A stretch of DNA of 64,000 nucleotides from Rossellomorea vietnamensis (GCF_008180615.1 NZ_VTEH01000013.1:1-64000); one strand, 5' to 3'; positions 1 through 7,796 are shown, numbered from the stretch's first letter. A program made the numbers and translations. The notes: generated by a model from the sequence alone, not told the origin.

Positions 1-498
1 TAAAATAGCATCCATCAAAAAATAGCATCCATCAATCTCATCCTTTGTATAAATTGCTAGGTCATACATTCTTGAGCGAGTATTTTTATACACGTGCTCT
101 TGGCAACAATCGGCGGTTCTCATGAATATATTAGGTCGGTTTCGTAAACGGGGTCTAGCCACCAAAAAAGAGACGACCTCGGACCTGCATTAACAGGATG
201 AACGGGATGATACATCATTAAACGTTTAAGCCTTCCATTTTCATTAATTGTGGTGTCTGGAAGGACATGGGGGTTTCGTAAACTTTGTTGCTATTTACGA
301 AGAAATATCAATCTCAAGAGGAAAAAATACGGTAATATCCATGGAAATCTGATAGCAACAATATATGAGAAAACAGCCTTCTAAATAAAGCAGATGTGAT
401 GGAAGAAGAACATCTAAATTCAATGACTTTTGCTGGCGGGTTTTTGGTTGAAGGTCCCGGGAGGAAGCCGCGAACAAAAAAATGAAAGGTGGAGTCAT
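1..498. other. Left-edge region without a convincing gene
   Basis: No ORF here has both a ribosome binding site and plausible protein composition. Positions 2-18 and 19-35 are a perfect 17-bp tandem duplication (AAAATAGCATCCATCAA). A dispersed repeat, TTTCGTAAACTTTGTTGCTA, lies at about 274-297; related copies occur at about 13116-13145, 16471-16500 and 58576-58601. The rest shows nothing I recognise. Confidence 0.5.
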
Positions 499-1068
499 GT
501 GCTTAATTTCATCCTTCAAGAAAGAGAGTATAATACGCAAAGAACCTGTGGAGTCTGGCTGGTATATATAGGGGCCCTCATAATCCTTTCTGCTCTGACA
601 GGAGGAGAGTTATTGATTCAGCCTTTTCTGCTTGGATTTGGTTACTTCGCTGGATTTGTCTTGATCTTAGGGCTTCCTTTTGTGAACCGCAAGCTCGCAT
701 ATGGAAAAAACTCTAAATTTCAGGACTCAATAAACAATTTTTCTGTTGTATTGAATGTGGTACTTTGCACAGCATGCGGATTAATTATAGGCTTTGAGGA
801 TTTAAGGCTCCTATGGTGTTCCATATTCATTGCTGTGGGAATCCATTTTTTCGGATTTTATTTTTCACAAGGAAAACGAATGGTCCTGCTGGGGATACTG
901 ACAGTTTTAAATGGAGTTTTGGGCTTAATCCTCATCAGCATTCCCTTCATAATTTTTGCATTAATAGATGGCTTGTTAAAGTTACTCATTGGTGTGAAGA
1001 TGATGAGCAAGAGGAAAGAAGCAGCAATACAGGAGCCTGATAAAAATACACCGGGATTAGACCTTTAA
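499..1068 (+). CDS. Multi-pass membrane protein of unknown function
   Basis: About 189 residues. After a short polar N-terminus it is mostly hydrophobic, with five or six predicted transmembrane segments, and ends in a charged tail (KMMSKRKEAAIQEPDKN). I chose GTG 499 because AAAGGTGG lies 6 nt upstream; an upstream TTG at 430 is open but has no binding site. It is followed after 6 nt by another small membrane-protein ORF, so the two are probably co-transcribed. I do not recognise the family; the pattern resembles small conserved Bacillus integral membrane proteins with no known enzymatic motif. Confidence 0.7.
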   Translation: MLNFILQEREYNTQRTCGVWLVYIGALIILSALTGGELLIQPFLLGFGYFAGFVLILGLPFVNRKLAYGKNSKFQDSINNFSVVLNVVLCTACGLIIGFEDLRLLWCSIFIAVGIHFFGFYFSQGKRMVLLGILTVLNGVLGLILISIPFIIFALIDGLLKLLIGVKMMSKRKEAAIQEPDKNTPGLDL

Positions 1069-1074
1069 AGTCGA

Positions 1075-1269
1075 TTGGAGGGATCAAAAATTAATAAATT
1101 CACGTATTCCTTTCTTATCGTCCTTTTACTCCTCAATGCAAGCAGATACTCTTCCTATTTGATAGAAGGAAGTTCTTCTGTTTACTACTTAACAATGTTT
1201 ATTCTAAACGTGCTGGGGTTAGTCTTTGTTCTCGTGCAATTTTTTAAAGATAGGAATAAAGGAAATTAG
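1075..1269 (+). CDS. Small two-TM membrane protein with uncertain start
   Basis: Up to 64 residues: a short charged N-terminus, two hydrophobic helices (about residues 10-25 and 38-57) and a basic C-terminus (FKDRNKGN). The only standard start is TTG 1075, which lies inside the best Shine-Dalgarno sequence (TTGGAGGG, 1075-1082). An in-frame ATT at 1090 is 7 nt downstream of that site and could be the true start, which would be unusual. The gene follows the preceding membrane-protein gene by 6 nt. Function unknown. Confidence 0.55.
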   Translation: MEGSKINKFTYSFLIVLLLLNASRYSSYLIEGSSSVYYLTMFILNVLGLVFVLVQFFKDRNKGN

Positions 1270-1356
1270 GGGACATAACGTCTATAGATCAAAGAACTGC
1301 CGGGCTTGTATTAAAAATAAAAGTTATGAAGCTCACTTTTTTGTAAAAAACTTCTA

Positions 1357-1386
1357 TAGACCTAATTACATCTTAAATTAGGTCTA
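1357..1386. terminator. Inverted repeat, possible terminator
   Basis: TAGACCTAATT (1357-1367) and AATTAGGTCTA (1376-1386) form a perfect 11-bp stem with an 8-nt loop downstream of the two small membrane-protein genes. There is no clear T-run after it, so terminator function is only likely. The surrounding gap (1270-1592) otherwise holds the alkaline phosphatase promoter region. Confidence 0.4.
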
Positions 1387-1505
1387 ATACCTTATTCTTT
1401 CGACAAATTTCCATAAAGGAAGAATCAAAGGGAAAGCAATCGATGAAAAACGGTAAAGGGCTAAAGAACTATTTATTTTTGAATGTTTCAAATATTGCAA
1501 GTTCA

Positions 1506-1544
1506 TTTACAATTATTCTACTTTTTTCTTGTTATATCTTTACA
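1506..1544 (+). promoter_or_regulatory. Possible PhoP-box-like repeats upstream of alkaline phosphatase
   Basis: Two exact TTTACA hexamers (1506-1511 and 1539-1544) are 33 bp apart, three times the 11-bp period of Bacillus PhoP boxes (TT(A/T/C)A(C/T)A). The two intermediate positions match poorly. Family knowledge says phosphate starvation usually induces such phosphatases; PhoP control here is inference. Confidence 0.3.
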
Positions 1545-1592
1545 TTTCCCTATTATTCTAATTTTGTAATTAACTAGATTTTAGAGGAGGAA

Positions 1593-3248
1593 ATGTTGGA
1601 GATGAAAAAGAAGATTGCAGGTATTACGGTTGCTGGTGCTGTAGCTTTAGGATCATTGGGATTTGCCGGTAAGGTAGAGCAGGCTGACGCCAAAGGGAGC
1701 AAAAAAGAACCTGAAAATGTCATCATGCTTGTGATGGATGGGACAAGCGCCGGTGCAACTTCTCTTGCAAGATGGTATAAAGGCGAGAATCTCGCGATGG
1801 ATGAGATCGTTACTGGCGGAGTGCGCACTCATTCTGCTGAATCAGCCATAACTGACTCAGCTCCGGCTGCTACAGCTCTATCAACCGGACATAAATCCAA
1901 TGATAAATTTATCGGTGTCCTTCCTGCTCTAGTCAATACTCCAGGTGTGAATAAAGTTAAATCGAAAGATGCTTACAAACCGGTGGCCAATGTGTTAGAA
2001 GGTGCTCAAGAGATTGGCAAGGCAACAGGAATCATTGCCACTTCTGAAATTCAGCATGCCACACCAGCAGGATTTTCCTCCCATGTTACCCATCGAAGCA
2101 ACTATGGAGATATCGCTGAACAGCAGGTATACCAAGAAATCGACGTAGTTCTTGGCGGCGGAAAAGAGGCGCTTTCTCCTGGAACGACTAAGAATGCCCG
2201 TAAAGACGGCGAAGACTTGTTGAAGGTTATTGAAGCCAATGACTATGATTTTGTGGAAAGCCGTGACGAATTAATGAAGTCAAAGTCAGATAAAATCTGG
2301 GGTTCTTTTGCCCCAAGCGCGCTTGCATACGATTTTGACAGACAAGCTTCTAAAAACCAAGAGCCTTCTCTTGCAGATATGACGAAGAAAGCGATTAACA
2401 CATTGAACAAAGATGAAGACGGGTTCTTCTTGTTTGTGGAAGGCAGCAAGCCGGACTGGGCAGCCCATGGAAATGATACCATCGGAATTATCAGTGATGT
2501 TCTGGCATTCGACTCTGCTGTAGAAGAAGCCCTGAAGTTTGCAAAAGAAGATGGTAACACAATGGTCATTGCAGTTAGTGACCACGGAAACAGCGGGATA
2601 ACGATGGGGAATGTTAATACCAACAGCAACTATCCGGAGATCCCTGTTTCCGCTTACATCGATCCCCTAAAAAAGGCGGTTATGACACTCGAGGGTGCCT
2701 TGAAACAGTTGAAGCCGGACCGCTCAAACATGAAGGAAGTGGCTGAACTTTATGGTCTGGACAACCTGACAAACGATCAGATTGCGAGCATGAAGAGCTC
2801 CAAATCCCTTCCAGCTGAAATGGCTAAAATGCTGGCCGACCGAGCTAACATCGGATATTCCACAGGAGGCCACACAGGAGAAGATGTATTCCTTTATTCC
2901 TATGGTCCTGAGCGTCCAACAGGCTTGATTGACAACTCGGATATCGCCAAATCAATGGCCTCATTCATGGGCTTTAACCTAGAAAAAATGACAGACAAGC
3001 TATTTCTCAATGCTCAACAAGAGTTTAAGAAAAAAGGCTATAAGACTAAGGTAGATGTTTCTGATATCAATAATCCAGTTTTCATTGCTGAAAAAGGCAA
3101 TGAGAGAATCGAAATCCCTGCTAATAAAAACATCGCCGTTTCAGTTAAAAATAGAAAGACTATTACCAAAACACTTAACGGAGTCTCTGTTTATAATGGC
3201 AAGGACTTTTATGTTCCGCAGGATGCTGTGAGACTAGCTGGAAAATAA
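1593..3248 (+). CDS. Secreted alkaline phosphatase
   Basis: Alkaline phosphatase of the PhoA superfamily, about 550 residues. It hydrolyses phosphomonoesters outside the membrane to release phosphate. A signal peptide is visible (KKK then a hydrophobic core, cleavage near EQADA). The first metal-binding Asp is in MLVMDGTSAG, the nucleophilic Ser is in TDSAPAATALSTGHK, and further metal ligands are in KPDWAAHGND, VSDHGNSG and STGGHTGED. The last ~60 residues form an extra domain resembling copper-amine-oxidase-N-like wall modules, making it longer than the ~460-residue Bacillus PhoA/PhoB. AGAGGAGG (1583-1590) is very close to ATG 1593, so TTG 1596 or ATG 1602 may be the real start. A terminator follows, so it is probably monocistronic. 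Confidence 0.93.
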   Translation: MLEMKKKIAGITVAGAVALGSLGFAGKVEQADAKGSKKEPENVIMLVMDGTSAGATSLARWYKGENLAMDEIVTGGVRTHSAESAITDSAPAATALSTGHKSNDKFIGVLPALVNTPGVNKVKSKDAYKPVANVLEGAQEIGKATGIIATSEIQHATPAGFSSHVTHRSNYGDIAEQQVYQEIDVVLGGGKEALSPGTTKNARKDGEDLLKVIEANDYDFVESRDELMKSKSDKIWGSFAPSALAYDFDRQASKNQEPSLADMTKKAINTLNKDEDGFFLFVEGSKPDWAAHGNDTIGIISDVLAFDSAVEEALKFAKEDGNTMVIAVSDHGNSGITMGNVNTNSNYPEIPVSAYIDPLKKAVMTLEGALKQLKPDRSNMKEVAELYGLDNLTNDQIASMKSSKSLPAEMAKMLADRANIGYSTGGHTGEDVFLYSYGPERPTGLIDNSDIAKSMASFMGFNLEKMTDKLFLNAQQEFKKKGYKTKVDVSDINNPVFIAEKGNERIEIPANKNIAVSVKNRKTITKTLNGVSVYNGKDFYVPQDAVRLAGK

Positions 3249-3257
3249 TTTAGTGAA

Positions 3258-3289
3258 AAAGAGGCTCAGATGAGTCTCTTTTTTTATTT
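3258..3289 (+). terminator. Rho-independent terminator after alkaline phosphatase
   Basis: AAAGAGGCTC (3258-3267) pairs with GAGTCTCTTT (3272-3281) with one G-T pair and a 4-nt loop, followed by a T-run. It lies 10 nt past the phosphatase stop. Confidence 0.85.
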
Positions 3290-3417
3290 GAATTATATAA
3301 AAATGCACATAAGAAAGGAAACAAAGATGTTAGGTCCTGCTATAAAACATTGCTTGATCTTCCATATTTTGAAATAATTAGTGTGATGGTTTTGAGAATA
3401 GAAAGGTGAGGGAGATT

Positions 3418-4314
3418 GTGTCAATTACATATAGACCCTGCAAAGATATCAATGACTACGAAAAAATAAGAACTTTTCTGGAAGAGAGTTATGAATTTTA
3501 CGGAACAAGATTCGATGATAATTTATCGCTGTTTGAATTTCAAACTGCTCTTTCGAGGGGGATGGCAGAACCAGTAAAAAGCATTGACGATGCATTGAAG
3601 AATGTGCTGCTGTGGTTTCACGGTGAAAATGTAGTCGGCTTACTAGAGGAAGATGCATTTTGTGCAGCGCCTGGTTATAGACATATCTTTAAGGAGATGG
3701 TTGAAGCAGGAGAGCGTCATGCTGCCTGCAGCGGTTCTCGAGAATGGGAAGTTTACGACAATGATGCTGATTTTGAAGATGTGCTTTTGAACAAGGGTTA
3801 TCTGAAATCGGAGGAGTATTGGGTTAGGAGGGAGTTTGACCTTACTGATTCTAAGTCTCTTCAGGTAATATTACCTCATGGGTTTTTTATTAAAACCGTT
3901 CCAGAGCTTGTGGATGCTCAAAAGGTCTATAAAGCTTACAAACTTTGTTATGGGATCGAGTTCAATGAAAAAATATTTAAGAAAATGTACGAAACGTCTA
4001 CCTACCGGCCGCAGTTGGATCTAGTCGTATTGGACAATGAAAATGAAGTCGCAGCACTTTGCAGTGGAAGATATGAGAAAAAAAACAAACTGGTCACCAT
4101 AGAAGCTGTATCGTGTTTTCACCAATACAGGAAAAAAGGTATCAGCAAAGCGCTATTAGCACACCTATTAAACACCGCAAAAGAATTGGGAGTAAGCAAA
4201 GCGACTGTCTACACAGCTATGCCGGAAAAATACCCGGCACCAAACAGATTGTACGAATCTGCAGGCTTTCAATTGGTCGGCAATCGGTTTGTTTGGAAGA
4301 AGGGTAATGACTAG
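3418..4314 (+). CDS. GNAT family N-acetyltransferase
   Basis: About 298 residues. The C-terminal ~120 residues carry the GNAT acetyl-CoA-binding motif A (YRKKGISKALLAHLL) followed by an 'APNRLYESAGFQLVG' segment typical of motif B. The N-terminal half looks like a second, degenerate GNAT-type fold, as in tandem-GNAT proteins. The substrate cannot be deduced. I chose GTG 3418, preceded by AAAGGTGAGGGAG; GTG 3406 lies within that site. The gene stands alone. Confidence 0.82.
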   Translation: MSITYRPCKDINDYEKIRTFLEESYEFYGTRFDDNLSLFEFQTALSRGMAEPVKSIDDALKNVLLWFHGENVVGLLEEDAFCAAPGYRHIFKEMVEAGERHAACSGSREWEVYDNDADFEDVLLNKGYLKSEEYWVRREFDLTDSKSLQVILPHGFFIKTVPELVDAQKVYKAYKLCYGIEFNEKIFKKMYETSTYRPQLDLVVLDNENEVAALCSGRYEKKNKLVTIEAVSCFHQYRKKGISKALLAHLLNTAKELGVSKATVYTAMPEKYPAPNRLYESAGFQLVGNRFVWKKGND

Positions 4315-4426
4315 GCAATTTCTTATAAATCTGAAGGACATTCAGGTACGTGTATGTTAATGAGTATGGTCTTTATTAGATATTTCTGTAGTAAATTTTA
4401 TTTTTTTATAGTTTAGGAGATGAGAA

Positions 4427-4591
4427 ATGACGGCGTGGTATATTTTTATTATCTTGTTAATTATGGGTGCAGTCATTGAACTGGCAGGAAAAAGACTGTT
4501 TAAGAATAATCGAAGCAAGAGGAAGGTATCAATCTTCGTTTGGTCTTTCATTGCCTTGATCTTTTTTCTTCTATTTATATTAGGGTATTAA
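4427..4591 (+). CDS. Small 54-residue membrane protein
   Basis: A short ORF with TAGGAG upstream of ATG 4427. The protein starts MTAWYIFIILLIMGAVIE, has a basic central loop (GKRLFKNNRSKRK), and ends in a second hydrophobic helix. This two-TM, positive-inside layout supports a real membrane protein. It lies between the GNAT gene and a terminator at 4653. Function unknown. Confidence 0.55.
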   Translation: MTAWYIFIILLIMGAVIELAGKRLFKNNRSKRKVSIFVWSFIALIFFLLFILGY

Positions 4592-4652
4592 TCCAAGCTT
4601 AACCTAATTGTATGTAAATTATAGGGCTGAAAATAAATATAAAGAAAAAGCG

Positions 4653-4685
4653 AAACCGGGCAGTTACTATGTTCCGGTTTTTTTC
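4653..4685 (+). terminator. Rho-independent terminator
   Basis: AAACCGG (4653-4659) pairs with CCGGTTT (4674-4680) across a 14-nt loop, followed by TTTT. It ends the unit with the small membrane protein. Confidence 0.7.
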
Positions 4686-4738
4686 TAAGTTCTTAGGCAG
4701 AAGAAAGTGTCAATTCATTTCCATAAAGAAAAATTAGT

Positions 4739-4767
4739 CGAAACTTCTTACCGTTCTCTTTCGTCTA
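4739..4767 (+). promoter_or_regulatory. ECF sigma-type promoter upstream of SEDS gene
   Basis: CGAAAC (4739-4744), a 17-bp spacer, then CGTCTA (4762-4767) match the -35/-10 layout of Bacillus ECF promoters (TGAAAC N16-17 CGTC), about 100 nt before the FtsW/RodA-like gene. The first base of the -35 deviates. In B. subtilis rodA is transcribed by SigM, which fits; assignment to a particular sigma factor is inference. Confidence 0.5.
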
Positions 4768-4866
4768 ATAGTATGTAAGCAAATTTTTTATTCAGTTGGA
4801 TGCTGATATACATACAAGTATACGGGCTCTTATAAGAATCACTTTTACAAGGAGAATCTCGCTATA

Positions 4867-6027
4867 ATGGAAAAACGCGATTTCAAAAATATGGATCTGG
4901 ATTTACTTTTTCTAATCATGCTTTTCATGATCATCAGCTGTGCTGCTATATACAGTTCTCAAAAATACCTCCCCTATGAAGATAATTTTGCAATCAAACA
5001 AGGAATTTGGTTTTTTGCTGGTTTGGTGATAACTTCCGTCGTCTACCTGTTTGACTTTGAACAACTTCGGAAATTATCTCCCTATCTGTACCTCTTGGGT
5101 GTACTATCTCTGTTTGTCCTTATGATAGCACCTGAATCGATTGCTCCTGAGATAAAAGGGACCAAAGCCTGGTTTTCCATTCCTGGATTTTCACTGCAGC
5201 CATCCGAATTTATGAAGGTCTTTCTAATCCTATTCTTAGGGAGTGTCATCAGCAGGCATAATGAAAGCCGCGAGATCCGTACAATCAAATCGGACTTTCT
5301 CTTAATTTTAAAGACAATTGGCATCACCTTGGTTCCACTGGCCTTAATCCTGAAACAGCCGGATGCCGGAACAGGAATGGTCGTCATGTGTATTGCGGCA
5401 GGCATGCTTTTTCTATCCGGGATAGACTGGAAGCTGGTTGTGTTATTAATTATGGTCTCACTTCTTATGCTTTCTGGTTTAGTTTACACGTACATTTACA
5501 AAACAGAGCTTTTATTACAGGTACTGGATGACTACCAAATGAATAGAATTCATTCCTGGCTGGATCCATTCGGCTTCGGCCAGGGAATTGGATATCAGCT
5601 TAAACAATCGATCCTTGCCACAGGATCAGGAACTTTTTATGGAAAAGGGTTTAACGAAGGTCAAGTCATTGTGCCGGAAGCCCACTCTGACTTCATTTTC
5701 ACCGTAATAGGAGAGGAATTTGGATTCATCGGCGGATCTATCGTACTTAGTCTTTATTTCCTGCTCATTTTCAAAATTGTTGCTGTTGCCCTGAGGAATA
5801 AAGGCGAGTTTGAGAGCCTGATCGTTTCAGGAGTGGTTGCGATGCTGACGTTCCACATATTTGAGAATGTCGGAATGGTCATCGGGCTTGTTCCCATCAC
5901 GGGAATCCCTCTGCCATTACTAAGTTACGGAGGAAGCTCTGTGCTCGGAACACTGCTTGCGCTCAGTCTGGTGAATAACATTTCTGCCAAGACGAAAGAA
6001 TACATGTTTAGCAGCCGGGAGGGGTAA
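4867..6027 (+). CDS. FtsW/RodA/SpoVE family (SEDS) peptidoglycan polymerase
   Basis: 386 residues with about ten transmembrane helices. SEDS proteins polymerise peptidoglycan from lipid II with a partner class-B PBP. Conserved elements are visible: GTKAWFSIPGFSLQPSEFMK, LKQPDAGTGMV (the usual 'QPDLGT' signature), the loop SWLDPFGFGQGIGYQ, EAHSDFIFTVIGEEFGF and the C-terminal LPLLSYGGSS. The length matches RodA/SpoVE/FtsW. No PBP gene is adjacent, so I cannot say which paralogue it is; the ECF-type promoter upstream argues for an envelope-stress RodA-like role. ATG 4867 has AAGGAG upstream. Confidence 0.92.
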   Translation: MEKRDFKNMDLDLLFLIMLFMIISCAAIYSSQKYLPYEDNFAIKQGIWFFAGLVITSVVYLFDFEQLRKLSPYLYLLGVLSLFVLMIAPESIAPEIKGTKAWFSIPGFSLQPSEFMKVFLILFLGSVISRHNESREIRTIKSDFLLILKTIGITLVPLALILKQPDAGTGMVVMCIAAGMLFLSGIDWKLVVLLIMVSLLMLSGLVYTYIYKTELLLQVLDDYQMNRIHSWLDPFGFGQGIGYQLKQSILATGSGTFYGKGFNEGQVIVPEAHSDFIFTVIGEEFGFIGGSIVLSLYFLLIFKIVAVALRNKGEFESLIVSGVVAMLTFHIFENVGMVIGLVPITGIPLPLLSYGGSSVLGTLLALSLVNNISAKTKEYMFSSREG

Positions 6028-6171
6028 GAAAAAGACGGCTTCTTCTACTCTGATAAAGAATGAAACTTGTATTGACCGGGCGTTGAATTAAATGCCCCTC
6101 TGAAACTAAACTCAAAATGATACGGAAACAAGGATGTAAAGATATCTTTACTTCCTATTGGAGGGCTTTGC

Positions 6172-6399
6172 ATGAAAGTGATTAACCACATAAAAGAAAT
6201 CAGGTTAAAAAATGGGGTAACGCAGGTTAAAATGGCTGAAGATTTGCAGATAACGCGGCAAACCGTGAATGCCATTGAAAAGAATAAATATAATCCAAGT
6301 TTGGAATTGGCACTGAAATTGATTAAGTACTTTAATGTGCCGGTTGAAGATATGTTTTATCTAGAGGAACAAGAAAAGGGGAGGACCGATGAAAAATAA
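6172..6399 (+). CDS. Small XRE (Cro/CI) family regulator
   Basis: 75 residues, almost all one helix-turn-helix domain: recognition segment QITRQTVNAIEKNKYNPSLE and the common tail 'ALKLIKYFNVPVEDMFYLEE'. TTGGAGGG precedes ATG 6172. It overlaps the start of the next gene by 11 nt, so regulator and membrane protein are translationally coupled. Family knowledge: such small regulators usually repress their own operon. A paralogous pair lies convergent at 6883-7568 and a third at 29611. Confidence 0.88.
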   Translation: MKVINHIKEIRLKNGVTQVKMAEDLQITRQTVNAIEKNKYNPSLELALKLIKYFNVPVEDMFYLEEQEKGRTDEK

Positions 6400-6799
6400 A
6401 AAAGCCTTATATTTTGGATGGGTTTTTATTATGGGATGTATTATGACAGGTGGATTAATAGGAATCTATCTAATCGGAAAAGAAACAGGAGAGTATGACT
6501 ACTCTCTGGCTTATTCAGTCGTTGGCGGGACAGCAGGGGGATTTCTACTCTTTTTGCTCTATTCCAAAGTAATGAAGAAGAGGAGACGAAATGTTCCCAG
6601 TTTTGATGAAAGAAGCTTAATCTTAATGCAGCGTTACTTGATGATAGTCCTTTATGCTCTGCTTATCGGAAGTGGAGCGGCCCTGATTACATTATACGCG
6701 CTGGGCGTTCAGATGATAGAAACAGGAATGTTGATCGTATGTTTGATGGGCGTCTATTTTGTCATTGGGATAGGTGCTCTTATTACAAAGCGATTATGA
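6389..6799 (+). CDS. DUF2178-like membrane protein paired with XRE regulator
   Basis: 136 residues with four predicted TM helices in two pairs, separated by a basic cytoplasmic loop (KVMKKRRRNVPSFDERS). The 'DERS' acid-basic motif just before the third helix also occurs in the membrane protein encoded at 6883-7365, and in weaker form (EEDEG) at 29817-30242. This resembles DUF2178-type proteins, which are often encoded beside a small HTH gene. Its start overlaps the HTH gene. It may sense something at the membrane or antagonise the regulator; that role is inference. Confidence 0.7.
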   Translation: MKNKKALYFGWVFIMGCIMTGGLIGIYLIGKETGEYDYSLAYSVVGGTAGGFLLFLLYSKVMKKRRRNVPSFDERSLILMQRYLMIVLYALLIGSGAALITLYALGVQMIETGMLIVCLMGVYFVIGIGALITKRL

Positions 6800-6808
6800 A
6801 TATCAAAA

Positions 6809-6859
6809 GGAAGAAGCCGAAGCAGGGGCAGAGTTTCCTTCCCTTCTTCAGCTTCTTCC
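6809..6859. terminator. Hairpin between convergent HTH/membrane modules
   Basis: GGAAGAAGC-C-GAAG (6809-6822) pairs with CTTC-A-GCTTCTTCC (6846-6859), a 13-bp stem with one mismatch, placed between the two convergent operons. No long T-run, so efficiency is uncertain. Confidence 0.45.
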
Positions 6860-6882
6860 AGCATGCGGAGGATACATTGATC

Positions 6883-7365
6883 TCATCGTGAATAAAGCAC
6901 CTTGAACGATATAAGATAAGCGGCAAGTCCGATAATTGGAATGGCAGCGGTAGTAAACATTGGATACCAGACGAAATCAAGAAAGTAAGTTGGAACCAGC
7001 ATATAAGAACCAAGTAGTAAAAATGAAAAAAGTAGTATGAATCCAAAAGCAATACGTACGGCCCTCCCGGTGATTTCCACTGATCTTTCATCAGAAGCAT
7101 CATATTCTGGCAGGATATAATCTTCGACTTTGGCTTGTCTCTTTTTCTTCATGGCGAACATCTGTATTACATTCAGTATGACCAGGATAATGGTAATAAC
7201 AATGAATACTTGTCCCATGAGGGTACTGACGTTCGCTGAAAAACCTTCGATATAACCTCTTCCCATCAGCTCAAATTGCTGTTGTATCCAAACTACATCA
7301 TAAACCATTACGGCCAGGGATACGAAAAGCAAAGATCTTAGTAAAACAATCATATATAACTTCAT
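6883..7365 (-). CDS. DUF2178-like membrane protein paired with XRE regulator
   Basis: 160 residues, four predicted TM helices. Two N-terminal helices flank an extracytoplasmic loop; then comes a cytoplasmic charged segment (KKKRQAKVEDYILPEYDASD), the motif DERSVEITGRAVRIAFG running into helix 3, and helix 4. Organisation and DER motif match the protein encoded at 6389-6799, although overall sequence is diverged. Its start overlaps the stop of the upstream HTH gene by 4 nt, so the pair is an operon. Function unknown. Confidence 0.7.
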   Translation of the reverse strand: MKLYMIVLLRSLLFVSLAVMVYDVVWIQQQFELMGRGYIEGFSANVSTLMGQVFIVITIILVILNVIQMFAMKKKRQAKVEDYILPEYDASDERSVEITGRAVRIAFGFILLFSFLLLGSYMLVPTYFLDFVWYPMFTTAAIPIIGLAAYLISFKVLYSR

Positions 7366-7568
7366 TTTTCTTCCTCCTTTTTCGAAAAAATCACTTCTAT
7401 TGGTTCATTGAAAACCTCTGCAATATTCATGGCAAGAAGCAAGGAAGGAATGTAACTTCCTTTCTCCAATGACACAATGGTCTGCCTGGTCACCCCGATT
7501 TTTTCGGCAAGCTGCCCCTGTGTAAGATCAAACCGGGCTCTGTATTCTTTCACACGATTCACCAGCAA
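7362..7568 (-). CDS. Small XRE (Cro/CI) family regulator
   Basis: About 68 residues from TTG 7568: MLVNRVKEYRARFDLTQGQL, then HTH recognition segment GVTRQTIVSLEKGSYIPS and a typical 'AMNIAEVFNEPIEVIF' end. An ATG at 7637 is in frame, but it lies inside a 21-bp repeat array and has no binding site. TTG 7568 follows AGGAG by about 8 nt. It is closely related to the regulators at 6172 and 29611 and is coupled to the downstream membrane-protein gene. Probably autoregulatory; the repeats upstream are candidate operators. Confidence 0.85.
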   Translation of the reverse strand: MLVNRVKEYRARFDLTQGQLAEKIGVTRQTIVSLEKGSYIPSLLLAMNIAEVFNEPIEVIFSKKEEEK

Positions 7569-7593
7569 TTTCACCACTCCTATCTCTTCATGG

Positions 7594-7656
7594 TTATTGT
7601 ACAGTCTGCTTGTCATTTTGTAAAGTTGACTTGTCATATTGTATAGTTAATTTTAC
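7594..7656. repeat. Three 21-bp direct repeats upstream of HTH gene
   Basis: Three imperfect units of exactly 21 bp (7594-7614, 7615-7635, 7636-7656) with the shared core ATTGTA-AGT--CTTGTC. They occupy the promoter/leader of the minus-strand regulator. A related 21-bp array occurs at 52239-52364. They may be operators, or a dispersed Bacillus repeat. Confidence 0.6.
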
Positions 7657-7767
7657 TTTCATGGCTTCAATTAACAAGAAATCTCCATATTAAAGCTCTC
7701 AGGAAGAAGCAAGTTTAACTGCATAAACTATCCCATATTAATAAAAGGGACTCTTTTGTCAGATAAA

Positions 7768-7796
7768 TGAAACTTTTTGCTTCAGTTATTCGTCAA
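7768..7796 (+). promoter_or_regulatory. ECF sigma-type promoter candidate
   Basis: TGAAAC (7768-7773), a 17-bp spacer, CGTCAA (7791-7796): a perfect ECF -35 with a CGTC -10. It lies about 190 nt before the lipoprotein gene at 7988. A 68-codon ORF beginning at 7767 overlaps it but has no binding site, so I treat 7797-7987 as leader. The rest of the gap (7657-7987) shows nothing else. Confidence 0.45.
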
